In this document: positions 1 to 9,064 of the stretch, piece by piece | Position numbering within the stretch: the stretch's first letter is position 1 | Layout: the number at the start of each line of letters is the position of its first letter | Assembly (NCBI RefSeq): GCF_019050325.1 | Contig: NZ_VOMB01000010.1 | Location: 248,001 to 312,000, forward strand | From: [Mycobacterium] fortunisiensis | Lineage (GTDB): Bacteria; Actinomycetota; Actinomycetes; Mycobacteriales; Mycobacteriaceae | DNA: 64,000 nt | Reading direction: 5' to 3' | Program-made: the position numbers and the translations under genes | Notes under the pieces: model-generated | What the model was told of the DNA's origin: nothing | Seen by the model: the letters and a program-made list of their open reading frames with translations, nothing else | The model's database searches: none

Positions 1-208
1 CCAACGGGTTGTCCACCGCGGTGGTGACGCCGGACGGCGGCCGATAACACGGCTCGCGTTGTTCGGTCCGTCCGGCCGGGCCCGGCGGCGCGGGAGCGGG
101 CAACTGGGTGGCATCGATTGCCGCCGGGACGACGGCAGCCGCCGGTGCGGGCCACCCCACCGCAAGCCCGGCCACCAGGACAGTGGCCAGCCGGCCGGCC
201 CGGATCAC
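1..208 (-). CDS. mycP4: Mycosin-4 (MycP4), N-terminal part, cut by window edge
   Basis: Subtilisin-like membrane-anchored serine protease of the ESX-4 type VII secretion system, acting at the outer face of the plasma membrane. Only about 69 N-terminal codons are visible; the rest lies beyond position 1. The GTG start overlaps the eccD4 stop (GTGA), indicating translational coupling. The first 25 residues form a signal peptide (VIRAG, then a hydrophobic run ending in PAPAAA). They are followed by the typical mycosin start with an ID..QLP segment, a Pro-rich stretch, TEQREPCY and a Thr/Val-rich segment. The catalytic Asp/His/Ser residues are outside the window. Identity rests on this N-terminus plus its place directly after eccD4, as in M. 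tuberculosis Rv3448-Rv3449. Confidence 0.85.
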   Translation of the reverse strand, partial: MIRAGRLATVLVAGLAVGWPAPAAAVVPAAIDATQLPAPAPPGPAGRTEQREPCYRPPSGVTTAVDNPL

Positions 209-1548
209 GACAACCCCAGGCCGGGAACCAGATCGAAGGCACCCGTGAGCCAAACGCCCAGCGGCAGCACCGCGGCCAGGGTGGCGTACTCGAGTGTGTC
301 GGCGAGGCGGCCGGCCCGCGGATGCCGCACCGTGACGGGCGAGAGCAGGCCGATCCCGGCGCCCACCACGAGCATCCCCACCAAATTGCCGTGGTGCGGG
401 AGCCAGGTCACCACGAGCGCGAAAGTCGCGGTGAGAACCCAGAATCCACCGACCAGCAGCCCGGTCTGGCATCGCCGGCAAGCGTAGCCGCGGGCCCGCA
501 GCAGCAATGCCACCCCGACGACCGCGGCGAACGCGATCTCGACGGTCCGCGCCCGCGCGGCGGCGCAGGCAAGCACGACGCTGCCGAGCGCGGCCGCTGC
601 CGCACACCCCCACACCAACCCGGCGAGGTTCCGTCGACAGCGGTCCACCGCCGCGTCGACATCGGGGACATGCCGATCCATCCCGGTGCCCGCGTCCACC
701 GGCTCACCGGGCATCGGAGGCGTCAGGCCGGCCAGCGCGAGCGACAGCCGTGGCGTCACGGGCAGCAGCCCCACCGCGAGTGCGGCCAGGAATGCGCCCA
801 CCGAGGATGTGTCCAGTGGCCACCACACCGCAGCACCGGTCGTCACTGCCACCAGCGCGGCCGCCGTCACGATGGCCAACAACACTTCGGTGCCACAACC
901 GGACACCCGCAGCAGAACCACGCCCAGTGAGCCCGCGGCCACCGCGGCCAGGAACGCGTTGGCCGCGGCCGGTCCCGCCGGAACCACGAGAAATCCCAGG
1001 ATCGCGCCCTGCAGCACCGCAGTGACGTTGAGTGCGGTGACGACGCCGGCCTCGACACCTCGGCGTGACGCCACTGTCGCGGCGACAGTGGCGACGAGGA
1101 ACATCGCCGCGGCCGCGGCGATACGTCCCCATCCGTGACTGCTTGAGCCGGTCCAGGCCAGTGCCGCCACGCCCAGCCCGCCCAGCCAGAGGCAACCGAC
1201 GATGCGAAGCCCGGTGGGTACGCCGTCCTGAGGTGCGCCCACCGTCAGCGTCGTGACCGGCGGTTGCTCGAAGCTGGGACCCTCCTCGACCGAGGACAGA
1301 ACCAACAGGTCACCATCACGAATGTCGTTCTGCGCCAGGGTTGCCGACTCGTCGAGGCGGCGGCCGCCCAGATCGGCCAACTGCCATCGACGCGGCGTGG
1401 CGTCCCCCACCCCGAATTCGTCGACGATCCAGGGCAGCAACTCGCCCACGGTGAGGGCGGCCGGCAGGGACACGTCGACGGTCGGACCGGGCTCCGCCCG
1501 GGGCGGCACCGCACAGTGAATCGACACGTGGCGCAACGAATCCGGCAT
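205..1548 (-). CDS. eccD4: ESX-4 type VII secretion integral membrane protein EccD4
   Basis: Core channel-forming membrane component of ESX-4, 447 residues. Residues 1-90 look like the ubiquitin-like cytosolic domain of EccD proteins (VDVSLPAALTVGELLP, later LADLGGRRLDESATLAQNDIRDGDLL). The remainder is a series of about 11 hydrophobic segments rich in Ala, Val and Leu, with a positively charged loop near residues 265-290. It begins with an ATG preceded by a GAGG-type ribosome site. It is transcribed divergently from eccC4 and runs into mycP4 with a 4-base overlap. Family assignment comes from architecture and locus order (eccD4-mycP4 divergent to eccC4). Confidence 0.93.
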   Translation of the reverse strand: MPDSLRHVSIHCAVPPRAEPGPTVDVSLPAALTVGELLPWIVDEFGVGDATPRRWQLADLGGRRLDESATLAQNDIRDGDLLVLSSVEEGPSFEQPPVTTLTVGAPQDGVPTGLRIVGCLWLGGLGVAALAWTGSSSHGWGRIAAAAAMFLVATVAATVASRRGVEAGVVTALNVTAVLQGAILGFLVVPAGPAAANAFLAAVAAGSLGVVLLRVSGCGTEVLLAIVTAAALVAVTTGAAVWWPLDTSSVGAFLAALAVGLLPVTPRLSLALAGLTPPMPGEPVDAGTGMDRHVPDVDAAVDRCRRNLAGLVWGCAAAAALGSVVLACAAARARTVEIAFAAVVGVALLLRARGYACRRCQTGLLVGGFWVLTATFALVVTWLPHHGNLVGMLVVGAGIGLLSPVTVRHPRAGRLADTLEYATLAAVLPLGVWLTGAFDLVPGLGLS

Positions 1549-1576
1549 CGCCTCACCCCCCGGTAGACGCCGATAC

Positions 1577-1591
1577 CGGTTACGCTAACCG
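1577..1591. promoter_or_regulatory. Palindrome in the eccD4/eccC4 divergent promoter
   Basis: CGGTTA-CGC-TAACCG, a perfect 6-bp dyad with a 3-base centre, sits between the divergent eccD4 and eccC4 genes, 29 bases from the eccD4 start. It could be an operator serving one or both directions. No regulator is identified. Confidence 0.4.
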
Positions 1592-1635
1592 ACCCGGCGC
1601 CGGTGTGCGCGCACCAAATTTTTCTGCTGTGTACC

Positions 1636-1663
1636 GGGAACCTGAACGGCTCGGCGTGCGTCC
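1636..1663 (+). promoter_or_regulatory. ECF (SigM-type) promoter of eccC4
   Basis: GGGAAC (1636-1641) followed after exactly 17 bases by CGTCC (1659-1663). This matches the -35/-10 form reported for the mycobacterial ECF sigma factor SigM. The in-frame ATG at 1672 lies nine bases beyond CGTC, so the transcript would be leaderless or nearly so. The same architecture recurs before esxU (6599) and before the Rv3440c-like gene (19847). Confidence 0.65.
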
Positions 1664-1671
1664 AAACGTCG

Positions 1672-4600
1672 ATGGAACCGATCTGTGGGCCCTCGGGTGC
1701 GGCCGGGCCGAGGACTGGCGACGTGATGATCGACGCGCCGCCGGCATTGCCGCGCCACAGCCCGGTCAGCCGGCTGACCCGGTTGCTGCCCGTCGTCATG
1801 GTGGTGGCGATGGTCGGTATGTTCACCGTCTACCTGACCTCGGGTGCGGCCGCCGCGCGTGGCCCGACATCGATGATGTTTCCGATCATGATGGTGCTGT
1901 CGGTGATCGGGACGGCGGCCTACGGTCTCAAGGCCGGTGGTTCCGGCGGCGAGTTGCACCGGGATCGATGCGAGTACCTGCGCTATCTGGACGGGATCGA
2001 CGCCGCGGCCGGCGAAACCGCCCGCCGCCAGTGGCTGACGCGGCATGCCGCTCACCCCGATCCGGCGCGGCTGTGGACGCTGGCCGGCGGCAGCCAGATG
2101 TGGTACCGCACGCCAGAGCACCCGGAGTTCGGTGCCGTGCGGATCGGGGTGGGCGAGCAGCCCTTGTGCACCCGGCTGACCGCAGCGGATTCCAATGCCG
2201 GCCGCGAGTCCGATCCGGTCACCACATCGGCTCTCGCGCAACTGATCCGGCGCCGCTCCACGGTGGCCGGGATGCCCGTGACCGTCAATCTGCCAGAGCT
2301 GGGCCGGCTGCGGGTGGGCGGGCCGGCCGACGCGGCGCGAGCCCTGCTGCGGGCGGTGATCTGTCAGCTGGCCACCACGCACAGCCCGTACGACCTGCGG
2401 ATCGCCGCGGTGTTGGACGGCGCGGCCACACCGGACTGGGACTGGCTGAAATGGCTTGATCACCACTGGCATTCCGGGGACGAGGGCGAGCGGTCCGCCC
2501 TGCGGTTACGCACCCTGGCGGAGCTGCCCGGGGGATCGACGCCGGTACACACGGTCGTGATCGTCGATACCGCCGACGCCGGCGCCGTAGGCGCGCGCGA
2601 GGCCGGCGCCACCCTGCTGACGGTGGCGGCCCGCGGCCCGGCCGGCCCCGCCGACCTGGATCTCGGCGCTGACGTGGTGCGCTGCGATGGTGTCGCGGTG
2701 CGGCCCGATCAGCTGACCCTGGCGCAGGCCCGCACCTGTGCGCGCCGGTTGGCCCGGCACCGGGCGGCGGCCCGGCCCGAGCGCTCTGGATGGCCAGAGC
2801 TCATCGGTGTCGAGGACCCAGGCCGCCTCGACCCGCCCGGTCGATGGGCGTCGGCCGACCCGCAGCAGTTCCTTCGGGTCCCGGTGGGCCGGCGTGCGGA
2901 CGGCCGTCCGCTGCACCTGGATCTCAAGGAGGCGGCGTACGGCGGGATGGGACCGCACGGGCTGTGCGTCGGCGCCACCGGATCGGGAAAATCGGAGTTC
3001 CTGCGCACCCTGGTGTTGGGTTTGATCACCACTCATCCGCCGGAACAGCTCAACCTCGTCCTGGTGGACTTCAAGGGCGGTGCAACGTTTCTCGGCCTGC
3101 AGGATGCCCGCCATGTCAGTGCGCTGATCACCAACCTGGCCGAGGAGGCCCCGCTGGTGGCCCGGATGGCCGATGCGTTGGCCGGCGAGATGACGCGGCG
3201 CCAGGAGTTGCTGCGGGCTGCTGGAAACCTGGCCGGCATCGCCGAATATCGGCGCCGCACCGACCTGCCGGCGCTGCCGGCGCTGCTGATCGTGGTCGAC
3301 GAGTTCTCCGAACTTCTGCAGCAGCACCCGGATTTCGCCGAGCTGTTCGTGGCGATCGGCCGGCTCGGGCGGTCACTGGGGATGCATCTGCTTCTGGCCA
3401 GCCAACGGCTCGACGAGGGCAGGCTGCGGGGACTGGAAAGTCACCTGTCGTACCGTGTGTGCCTCAAGACGTTCTCACCCAACGAATCCCGAGCGGTGCT
3501 GGGCATACCCGATGCCTATGAACTTCCCACCGCGCCGGGTGCGGCGTATCTCAGGACGCCGGCCGGCGAGGTGATTCGGTTCCAGTCCGCGTTCGTCTCC
3601 GGCCCGGCTCGGCCGACCGCATCGGCCGACCGTTCCGAACCCGTGCCCCGGGTACCGCGGCGGTTCACCGCGAACGCGATTCCGGCCGTGAACCGCCGGT
3701 CGGCGCCGGCCGGGACGACGATCCTGCACCAGGTCGTCGACCGGCTGGCCGGGCATGGCACACCGGCACATCAGGTGTGGCTGCCACCGTTGCCCCGGTC
3801 GGTCGCGCTGAGCGACGTGTTGTTGTCCGGCACCGCCGCGCTGTCAGTGGCGATCGGGCTGGTGGACCGACCGTTCCACCAACGCCGTGACCGGCTGGTG
3901 CTGGCGCTGGATGCCGGTCACGGCAACGTCGCGATCGTCGGTGGCCCACAGTCGGGAAAATCCACGGCCATCCGGACGGTGGCGGTGGCGCTGGCCGGAA
4001 CCCATCACCCACGCGACGTCCAGCTGTACTGTCTGGATCTCGGCGGCGGCGCGTTGAGTGGGTTGCAGGCGCTGCCCCACGTCGGCGTCGTCGCCGGGCG
4101 TGCGGACCAGGACCTGGTCCGCCGCACCATCGCCGAGCTGACCGCATTGGTGAGCGCCCGGGCGACGCGGTTCGGCGCACTCGGTGTCGACTCGATGCCG
4201 GAATACCGGCGGCTCCGCGAAGCGGGCGACATCGATGACCCGTTCGGAGACGTGTTCCTGCTCATCGATGGCTGGGCGACGTTGCGCACCGAGTTCGAAT
4301 CTTTGGAGCCGACGGTCACCGCGCTTGCAGTGCAAGGCCTTTCGGTCGGGGTGCACGTCGTGCTCACGGCATCGCGATGGGCCGAGTTCAGGCCGGCGCT
4401 CAAGGACCAGCTGGGCACCCGGATCGAGTTGCGGTTGGGGGATCCGGCCGAGTCGGAGATGGATCGCCACCGGGCGGCTCAGCTCGGGCAGTGCCTGCCC
4501 GGGCGCGGGCTGACCCGGGACGGTTGTGAACTGTTGATCGCCCTGCCGCGGCTGGACGGCAGGCCGGAGGTCGCCGGCCTGGGCTCGGCACTGTGCCGGG

Positions 4601-5415
4601 TCGGCGAGACCTTGCGGGCCGACTACGGCGGGACCGCGGCGCCGGGGATCCGGTTGCTCCCGGCGCGGGTGCACTCGCACGAGCTGGTGACGGCGCCCCG
4701 GCAGCCCCACGCGACGCAGGTGCTGCTGGGCGTGGGTGAGCGCGAACTCGCCCCGGTGCTGGTCGATTTCGCCACCCAGCCCGATCTGCTGATCTTCGGC
4801 GACACCGGCTGCGGCAAGTCGACCGCGCTGCGCACGCTGTGCCGCGACCTGGTGAGCGGCAACAGCCCCGGTGACGTGCAACTGCTCATCGTGGACTTCC
4901 GCCGGGCCCTGTTGGGCACCGTCGAATCCGACCATGTGAGCGGGTACGCGGCCTCGGCCGGTGCGCTGGACGCGGCGTTGCCGAGTGTGCTCGCGGTACT
5001 GCGGGACCGGATGCCCGGTCCCGACGTCACCCAGCGTCAGCTTCGCGACCGTACGTGGTGGACCGGGCCCGAGTTCTATCTGGTGGTGGACGATTACGAC
5101 CTCGTCGCCGGTGGCGGGGTGAATCCGCTGGCGCCTCTGCTGGATTATCTGCCGCATTCCCGCGACCTCGGTCTGCATGTGGTGCTGGCCCGCCGCAGCG
5201 GTGGTGCGGCCCGGGCGATGTTCGACCCGGTGCTGGGCACGGTCCGAGAACTCGGGGCCATGGGGCTGATGATGAGTGCCGGTCCGGACGAGGGTGTGCT
5301 GCTGGGATCGGCCCGGCCGGTACGGCTTCCGCCCGGGCGGGGCACCCTGATCACGCGCGCGGCGCCGGACCAGCTCGTCCAGGTGGCGTGGTCGGAGAGC
5401 GACGATCCGCCGTGA
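1672..5415 (+). CDS. eccC4: ESX-4 secretion ATPase EccC4 (FtsK/SpoIIIE family)
   Basis: Membrane-anchored motor ATPase that recognises ESX substrates and drives secretion, 1247 residues. The N-terminus carries the conserved IDAPPALPR element and two membrane helices (roughly residues 40-60 and 65-85), then three FtsK/SpoIIIE ATPase domains. All three Walker A motifs are intact: GATGSGKS near 434, GPQSGKS near 758 and GDTGCGKS near 1043. The Walker B region of domain 1 is complete (LLIVVDEF), while domain 2 reads LLIDGW, lacking the second acidic residue. The start at 1672 fits the ECF promoter just upstream. ATG 1726 is an alternative, and an in-frame codon at 1603 would lie upstream of that promoter. 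The stop overlaps the next gene (GTGA). Confidence 0.93.
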   Translation: MEPICGPSGAAGPRTGDVMIDAPPALPRHSPVSRLTRLLPVVMVVAMVGMFTVYLTSGAAAARGPTSMMFPIMMVLSVIGTAAYGLKAGGSGGELHRDRCEYLRYLDGIDAAAGETARRQWLTRHAAHPDPARLWTLAGGSQMWYRTPEHPEFGAVRIGVGEQPLCTRLTAADSNAGRESDPVTTSALAQLIRRRSTVAGMPVTVNLPELGRLRVGGPADAARALLRAVICQLATTHSPYDLRIAAVLDGAATPDWDWLKWLDHHWHSGDEGERSALRLRTLAELPGGSTPVHTVVIVDTADAGAVGAREAGATLLTVAARGPAGPADLDLGADVVRCDGVAVRPDQLTLAQARTCARRLARHRAAARPERSGWPELIGVEDPGRLDPPGRWASADPQQFLRVPVGRRADGRPLHLDLKEAAYGGMGPHGLCVGATGSGKSEFLRTLVLGLITTHPPEQLNLVLVDFKGGATFLGLQDARHVSALITNLAEEAPLVARMADALAGEMTRRQELLRAAGNLAGIAEYRRRTDLPALPALLIVVDEFSELLQQHPDFAELFVAIGRLGRSLGMHLLLASQRLDEGRLRGLESHLSYRVCLKTFSPNESRAVLGIPDAYELPTAPGAAYLRTPAGEVIRFQSAFVSGPARPTASADRSEPVPRVPRRFTANAIPAVNRRSAPAGTTILHQVVDRLAGHGTPAHQVWLPPLPRSVALSDVLLSGTAALSVAIGLVDRPFHQRRDRLVLALDAGHGNVAIVGGPQSGKSTAIRTVAVALAGTHHPRDVQLYCLDLGGGALSGLQALPHVGVVAGRADQDLVRRTIAELTALVSARATRFGALGVDSMPEYRRLREAGDIDDPFGDVFLLIDGWATLRTEFESLEPTVTALAVQGLSVGVHVVLTASRWAEFRPALKDQLGTRIELRLGDPAESEMDRHRAAQLGQCLPGRGLTRDGCELLIALPRLDGRPEVAGLGSALCRVGETLRADYGGTAAPGIRLLPARVHSHELVTAPRQPHATQVLLGVGERELAPVLVDFATQPDLLIFGDTGCGKSTALRTLCRDLVSGNSPGDVQLLIVDFRRALLGTVESDHVSGYAASAGALDAALPSVLAVLRDRMPGPDVTQRQLRDRTWWTGPEFYLVVDDYDLVAGGGVNPLAPLLDYLPHSRDLGLHVVLARRSGGAARAMFDPVLGTVRELGAMGLMMSAGPDEGVLLGSARPVRLPPGRGTLITRAAPDQLVQVAWSESDDPP

Positions 5416-6590
5416 CAGCGGCGGTCATCGAGGTGGGACCGGTGACGGTGCTAGGCCCGGCACCGGTGTCGGCTGACCTCGCGACCGGTTTGGTGGCGGG
5501 GATCGACGACGCGACGGTCCTGATCGATGACGAGCCCGTCGAGGTGGCGGCGCTGTGCGCCGACGTGCTGGCCACCGCGGCCGCGGGGGCACGCCACCTC
5601 ACCCTGGTGTGCCCGACCTGGTGGACGGCCGAGCAACGGGAACGGCTCCGCCGGGCCGGGGCGGTGGGCAGCGCCGAAGTGGCTGTGGTGTCACGTGTTA
5701 CGGCTCTGAGTGCACCGCTGACAGGTGGCTGGGTGATCGTCGAGATCGCCGACGAAGTCGTCATGGTGTCGTGGGCCGGGCCGGGCGTCGAGACCGAATC
5801 GGTGACACTGCCCCGGCACCCGGACACCGATGTGGATCCGGCGGCCCTGGTACGCCTGGTGGTGCCCCGCGCCAACCCGGGGGACGAGATAATCCTCGAC
5901 GCCCCCGTGGAAGTCGGCGGCGCCGAGGTGCTGGGTCGTGCGGTGACGGCGGGGTTGCGCGACCACGGCCTGGCGACGTCCCGGGCCGACCCTCGGCGCT
6001 CGGGCCCCGCCCGCACCGCGCCGCCGGCACCGGCCGTCGACCACACCGGTTCCCCGGCCGCCGGTAGCCGGGTCCGCCGGCACCGGGTGGCCACGTGTGC
6101 GGCAGCGGTGCTCGCGGTCATGCTGGCCGGGATCGCCGCCACCGGAGCCGGCCGGCCCGCTGGTGAGTTGGCGATGACCGTGGTGGTGGAGGGCCGGGTC
6201 GGAATGCAGATCCCGGCCGGGTGGGTCGTGCACCGGGTTACCGATGGGCCGGGATCGGCTCGGGTGCAGGTGGTTTCGCCGTCGGATCCGCAGCTGATGA
6301 TTCACCTCACCCAATCGGGTCTCGGCGATGGCGCGGTGGCCGACACCCTGCGCCGCGCGCTGCGGGAGCAGCCGGCCGGGGTGTTCGTCGACTTCGAACC
6401 GGTGGCCGTGGTCGCCGGGCGCGAGGTGGTCGGCTACCGCGAGTTGCGTCCCGGCCGGGAGATCCGCTGGGTGGTGTTCGCCGACGGCCCGGTGCGGATC
6501 GCGATCGGATGCCAGAGCCGGCCGGGCCAGGCTGCGGGCATCCGGCCCGCGTGTGAGGTGGCGACGCGGTCGGCGCACGCGGTGTTCTGA
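5412..6590 (+). CDS. Type VII secretion-associated protein, Rv3446c-like
   Basis: 392 residues, conserved between eccC4 and the Esx genes of ESX-4 loci. The N-terminal half (VIEVGPVTVLGP, repeated Val-rich strands, VEVAALCADVLATAA) looks like an actin/hexokinase-type beta-alpha fold. A single membrane helix lies at about 226-244 (VATCAAAVLAVMLAGIAAT). The C-terminal extracytoplasmic domain (GWVVHRVTDGPGSARVQVVSP; VVGYRELRPGREIRWVVF) resembles the C-terminal domain typical of Rv3446c-type proteins. The GTG start overlaps the eccC4 stop, so it is cotranslated with the motor ATPase. Molecular function is not established; a structural or assembly role in ESX-4 is inferred from position. Confidence 0.85.
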   Translation: MTAAVIEVGPVTVLGPAPVSADLATGLVAGIDDATVLIDDEPVEVAALCADVLATAAAGARHLTLVCPTWWTAEQRERLRRAGAVGSAEVAVVSRVTALSAPLTGGWVIVEIADEVVMVSWAGPGVETESVTLPRHPDTDVDPAALVRLVVPRANPGDEIILDAPVEVGGAEVLGRAVTAGLRDHGLATSRADPRRSGPARTAPPAPAVDHTGSPAAGSRVRRHRVATCAAAVLAVMLAGIAATGAGRPAGELAMTVVVEGRVGMQIPAGWVVHRVTDGPGSARVQVVSPSDPQLMIHLTQSGLGDGAVADTLRRALREQPAGVFVDFEPVAVVAGREVVGYRELRPGREIRWVVFADGPVRIAIGCQSRPGQAAGIRPACEVATRSAHAVF

Positions 6591-6598
6591 AATCGGAT

Positions 6599-6625
6599 GG
6601 AACCGAACCCGGCTGCGCTGCGTCG
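6599..6625 (+). promoter_or_regulatory. ECF (SigM-type) promoter of esxU-esxT
   Basis: GGAAC (6599-6603), 17-base spacer, CGTCG (6621-6625), starting 9 bases after the preceding stop codon. SigM has been reported to activate esxT/esxU in M. tuberculosis, so the element gives the Esx pair its own promoter inside the ESX-4 cluster. A leader of about 40 bases with a GGCGGAGG ribosome site leads to the esxU ATG. Confidence 0.65.
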
Positions 6626-6667
6626 AATTGGTATACCGCACAGCACACCCACCGGAAGGCGGAGGAC

Positions 6668-6991
6668 ATGCCACCAGGACTGACAGGCCCGTTGGGCACC
6701 GACTTCGACGTGATGACGCGCGTGGCCGGCCGGATCGACGTGCTCAACGACGACGTCCGGGCCATGCTGCAGACCTTCATCGGGAAGATGAGCAGTGTGC
6801 CGCCCTCGGTGTGGGGCGGGGTGGCGGCGGTGCGGTTCCGCGATGTGGTGGACCGGTGGAACCGCGAATCATTGGTCCTGCACACCACGTTGGGGCGGAT
6901 CGCCGAGACCATCCGCAGCAACGAGCGTACGTTGCGCACTGCTGCCGACGTCCACGCGCAGCGGCTCGGCGCTGTCGGCGAGACCATCTGA
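6668..6991 (+). CDS. esxU: WXG100-family ESX-4 substrate EsxU
   Basis: 107 residues, close to the 105 of M. tuberculosis EsxU. A helical hairpin protein with the turn motif VWGGVAA near residue 48 and the second helix RFRDVVDRWNRE. It is the first of the bicistronic Esx pair and is expected to heterodimerise with EsxT and be exported by ESX-4. GGCGGAGG is a well-placed ribosome site. The gap to esxT is 12 bases. As usual for one partner of an Esx pair, no clear C-terminal YxxxD/E signal is visible here. Confidence 0.9.
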   Translation: MPPGLTGPLGTDFDVMTRVAGRIDVLNDDVRAMLQTFIGKMSSVPPSVWGGVAAVRFRDVVDRWNRESLVLHTTLGRIAETIRSNERTLRTAADVHAQRLGAVGETI

Positions 6992-7003
6992 ACGGGATCT
7001 GTG

Positions 7004-7300
7004 ATGAATCACGTGCTGTCATACGACTTCGGTGCGATCGAGTACTCGGTGCGTCAGGAGATCCACACCACCTCAAGCCGGTTCAACGCCGCGCTGGATG
7101 AGCTGCGGGCCCAGATCGCGCCACTGCAACAGGTCTGGACCCGAGAGGCCGCGCAGGCCTACGCCGTCGAGCAGGCCCGGTGGAACCAGGCCGCGGCCGC
7201 GCTCAACGAGATCCTGTTCGCGCTCGGCAATGCGGTGCGCGACGGGGCCGACGAGATTGCCGCCACCGACCGCAGTGCCGCCAATGCCTGGGGAGTCTGA
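7004..7300 (+). CDS. esxT: WXG100-family ESX-4 substrate EsxT
   Basis: 98 residues. The segments IEYSVRQEIHTTSSRFNAAL and IAPLQQVWTREAAQAY are diagnostic of EsxT. The turn reads W-T-R rather than W-x-G, as in other EsxT proteins. A helical hairpin partner of EsxU. ATG 7004 is chosen; a GTG directly before it at 7001 is equally in frame. The transcript ends at a strong hairpin just downstream. Confidence 0.9.
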   Translation: MNHVLSYDFGAIEYSVRQEIHTTSSRFNAALDELRAQIAPLQQVWTREAAQAYAVEQARWNQAAAALNEILFALGNAVRDGADEIAATDRSAANAWGV

Positions 7301-7322
7301 GTTTCTCGGTCCCCACTGAGCT

Positions 7323-7366
7323 GGTGCGGTCCTGCTCGGAACTGGAGAGGCGAGCGGGACCGCACC
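7323..7366. terminator. Bidirectional hairpin terminator between esxT and the helicase gene
   Basis: A 16-bp stem with one G-U-type mismatch (7323-7338 with 7351-7366) and a 12-base loop, located between two convergent genes. There is no clear U-run on either side, as is common in mycobacteria. Confidence 0.75.
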
Positions 7367-7375
7367 ACTTGCGGG

Positions 7376-8812
7376 CTAGCGGCCCGCGCTGGAGTCGCCG
7401 GCCCGGCGGGCCCGACGACGGGTGCCTTGCTGACCGCCGCGCTGCTGTCCGGCCGTGCCGGTACGGCTCGTCGGGTTGCCGCCGGCGTTGCGACCGGCCC
7501 CGCTCGGTCGGTTATGGCGCTGCTGCTGACCCGATTTGGCGCCCTGACCGGACTTGGCGCCGTGCCGGCGCGGGGCCGGGGCCTGGGCCACCGGCTCGGG
7601 GCGGATCGGATCGCCGAACACCCGGTCCCCGGGCGCGATCTCGCGCAGCACCGGATGATCGATACCCTGTACCCGGGTGATCGTCGGCTTGACCCCGGCC
7701 TTCTTGGTCAGGCTGCGTACATCGGACACCTGCGCGTCGTGCATCAGGGTCACCACGGTGCCCTCGTTGCCGGCCCGGGCGGTGCGCCCGGACCGGTGCA
7801 GGTAGGCCTTGTGCTCGACTGGCGGGTCGGCGTGCACCACCAGGTTGACGTCGTCGACGTGGATACCGCGGGCGGCGATGTCGGTGGCCACCAGCACGGC
7901 CGCCGAGCCGTCCGAGAACGCGGTCAGGTTGCGGGTGCGGGCATTCTGGGACAGGTTGCCGTGCAGTTCAACCGCCGCGACACCGCGTGAATTGAGTTGG
8001 CGGGTGAGGTTTTTCGCGCCGTACTTGGTGCGGGCGAAGACGATGGTGCGTCCGGGTGCGGCGGCCAGGTCGGCTACCACGTTGATCCGCGTCGAGTTGT
8101 CCACGTGCAGCACGTGATGCACCATCGCGGCCACCGGGGACTGCGCCGAGTCGACACTGTGCACCACCGGGTCGTGCAGGTAGCGCTTGACCAGCACATC
8201 GACCCCGGAATCGAGGGTGGCCGAGAACAGCAGGCGCTGGCAGTTTTTCGGGGTGCGGTCCAGCAGCCGTTTCACCCCGGGCAGGAAGCCGAGATCGGCC
8301 ATGTGATCGGCCTCGTCGAGCACGGTGATCTCCACCGCGGACAGGTCGGCGTGACCGGACTTCATGTGGTCCTCGAGCCGGCCCGGGCAGGCGATGACGA
8401 TGTCGACGCCACCCCTGAGCGCGGAGATCTGCGGGTTCGGGCCCACACCGCCGAAGATGTTGACCGAGCGCAGGCCGGTGGCCTTGGCCAGCGGGGCCAG
8501 CGAGGCCTCGATCTGGGTGACGAGCTCGCGGGTGGGGGCCAGGATCAGCGCGCGGGGCCGGTTCGCCGAGCGGCGGGTGCCGCTGGTCGACAACCGTGCC
8601 ACCAACGGCAGCAGGAAGGCATAGGTCTTGCCCGATCCGGTGCGGCCGCGGCCGAGGACATCGCGTCCGGTCAGGGAATCGGGAAGGGTCGCGGCCTGGA
8701 TCGGGAACGGGCTCTGGACCCCGTTGCTCGCGAGGGTGGCGACGATCTCGGCAGGCAGGCCGAGCTCAGCGAACGTGGGCACAGCGGTGCCACGGGTTTC
8801 TTGGACAGACAA
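7376..8812 (-). CDS. DEAD-box ATP-dependent RNA helicase (RhlE-like)
   Basis: 478 residues. Unwinds RNA duplexes, probably in ribosome assembly or RNA decay. Helicase motifs appear in order: FPIQAATLP (Q motif), GRTGSGKT (motif I), PTREL (Ia), VLDEADHMADLGF (II), SAT (III), VATDIAARGIHVDDVN (V) and HRSGRTARAG (VI). After about residue 390 the tail becomes basic and rich in Gln, Gly, Arg and Asn, as in RNA-tethering tails. A TTG start is chosen because GGAG lies 8 bases before it; GTG at 8782, ten codons later, is the alternative. Divergent from the GAF regulator at 9065. Confidence 0.9.
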   Translation of the reverse strand: MSVQETRGTAVPTFAELGLPAEIVATLASNGVQSPFPIQAATLPDSLTGRDVLGRGRTGSGKTYAFLLPLVARLSTSGTRRSANRPRALILAPTRELVTQIEASLAPLAKATGLRSVNIFGGVGPNPQISALRGGVDIVIACPGRLEDHMKSGHADLSAVEITVLDEADHMADLGFLPGVKRLLDRTPKNCQRLLFSATLDSGVDVLVKRYLHDPVVHSVDSAQSPVAAMVHHVLHVDNSTRINVVADLAAAPGRTIVFARTKYGAKNLTRQLNSRGVAAVELHGNLSQNARTRNLTAFSDGSAAVLVATDIAARGIHVDDVNLVVHADPPVEHKAYLHRSGRTARAGNEGTVVTLMHDAQVSDVRSLTKKAGVKPTITRVQGIDHPVLREIAPGDRVFGDPIRPEPVAQAPAPRRHGAKSGQGAKSGQQQRHNRPSGAGRNAGGNPTSRTGTAGQQRGGQQGTRRRARRAGDSSAGR

Positions 8813-9064
8813 AATGAAAGCTCCGAAAATAGAGGGCGGTCGTCCTGCCCGGCGCGAGTGAGATCTCGCGGCGCTCGGTGTGACGATCGAGAAGGCGGCA
8901 AAGGCAGAACAGACAAGCCGCCGTGCACCAACCATACCGGTAGCTGCCCGGTTTCCCCGATTTCTGGTGGCTGACCTGCGGGTGGTATCCATCACAGGCC
9001 GGTCCGGTCAACTATCCTGACGGGTACGCGTGAATGCCATGTCCATGGCCCGACGCCGGGAGAG

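Noticed and set aside
118..930. Long open frame antisense to eccD4
   Set aside because: Composition is Arg/Pro/His-rich with no domain; it is the high-GC shadow of eccD4.
1603..1671. Upstream extension of eccC4 from 1603
   Set aside because: It begins before the ECF promoter elements at 1636-1663 and would not be on that transcript; EccC-type conservation starts after 1672.
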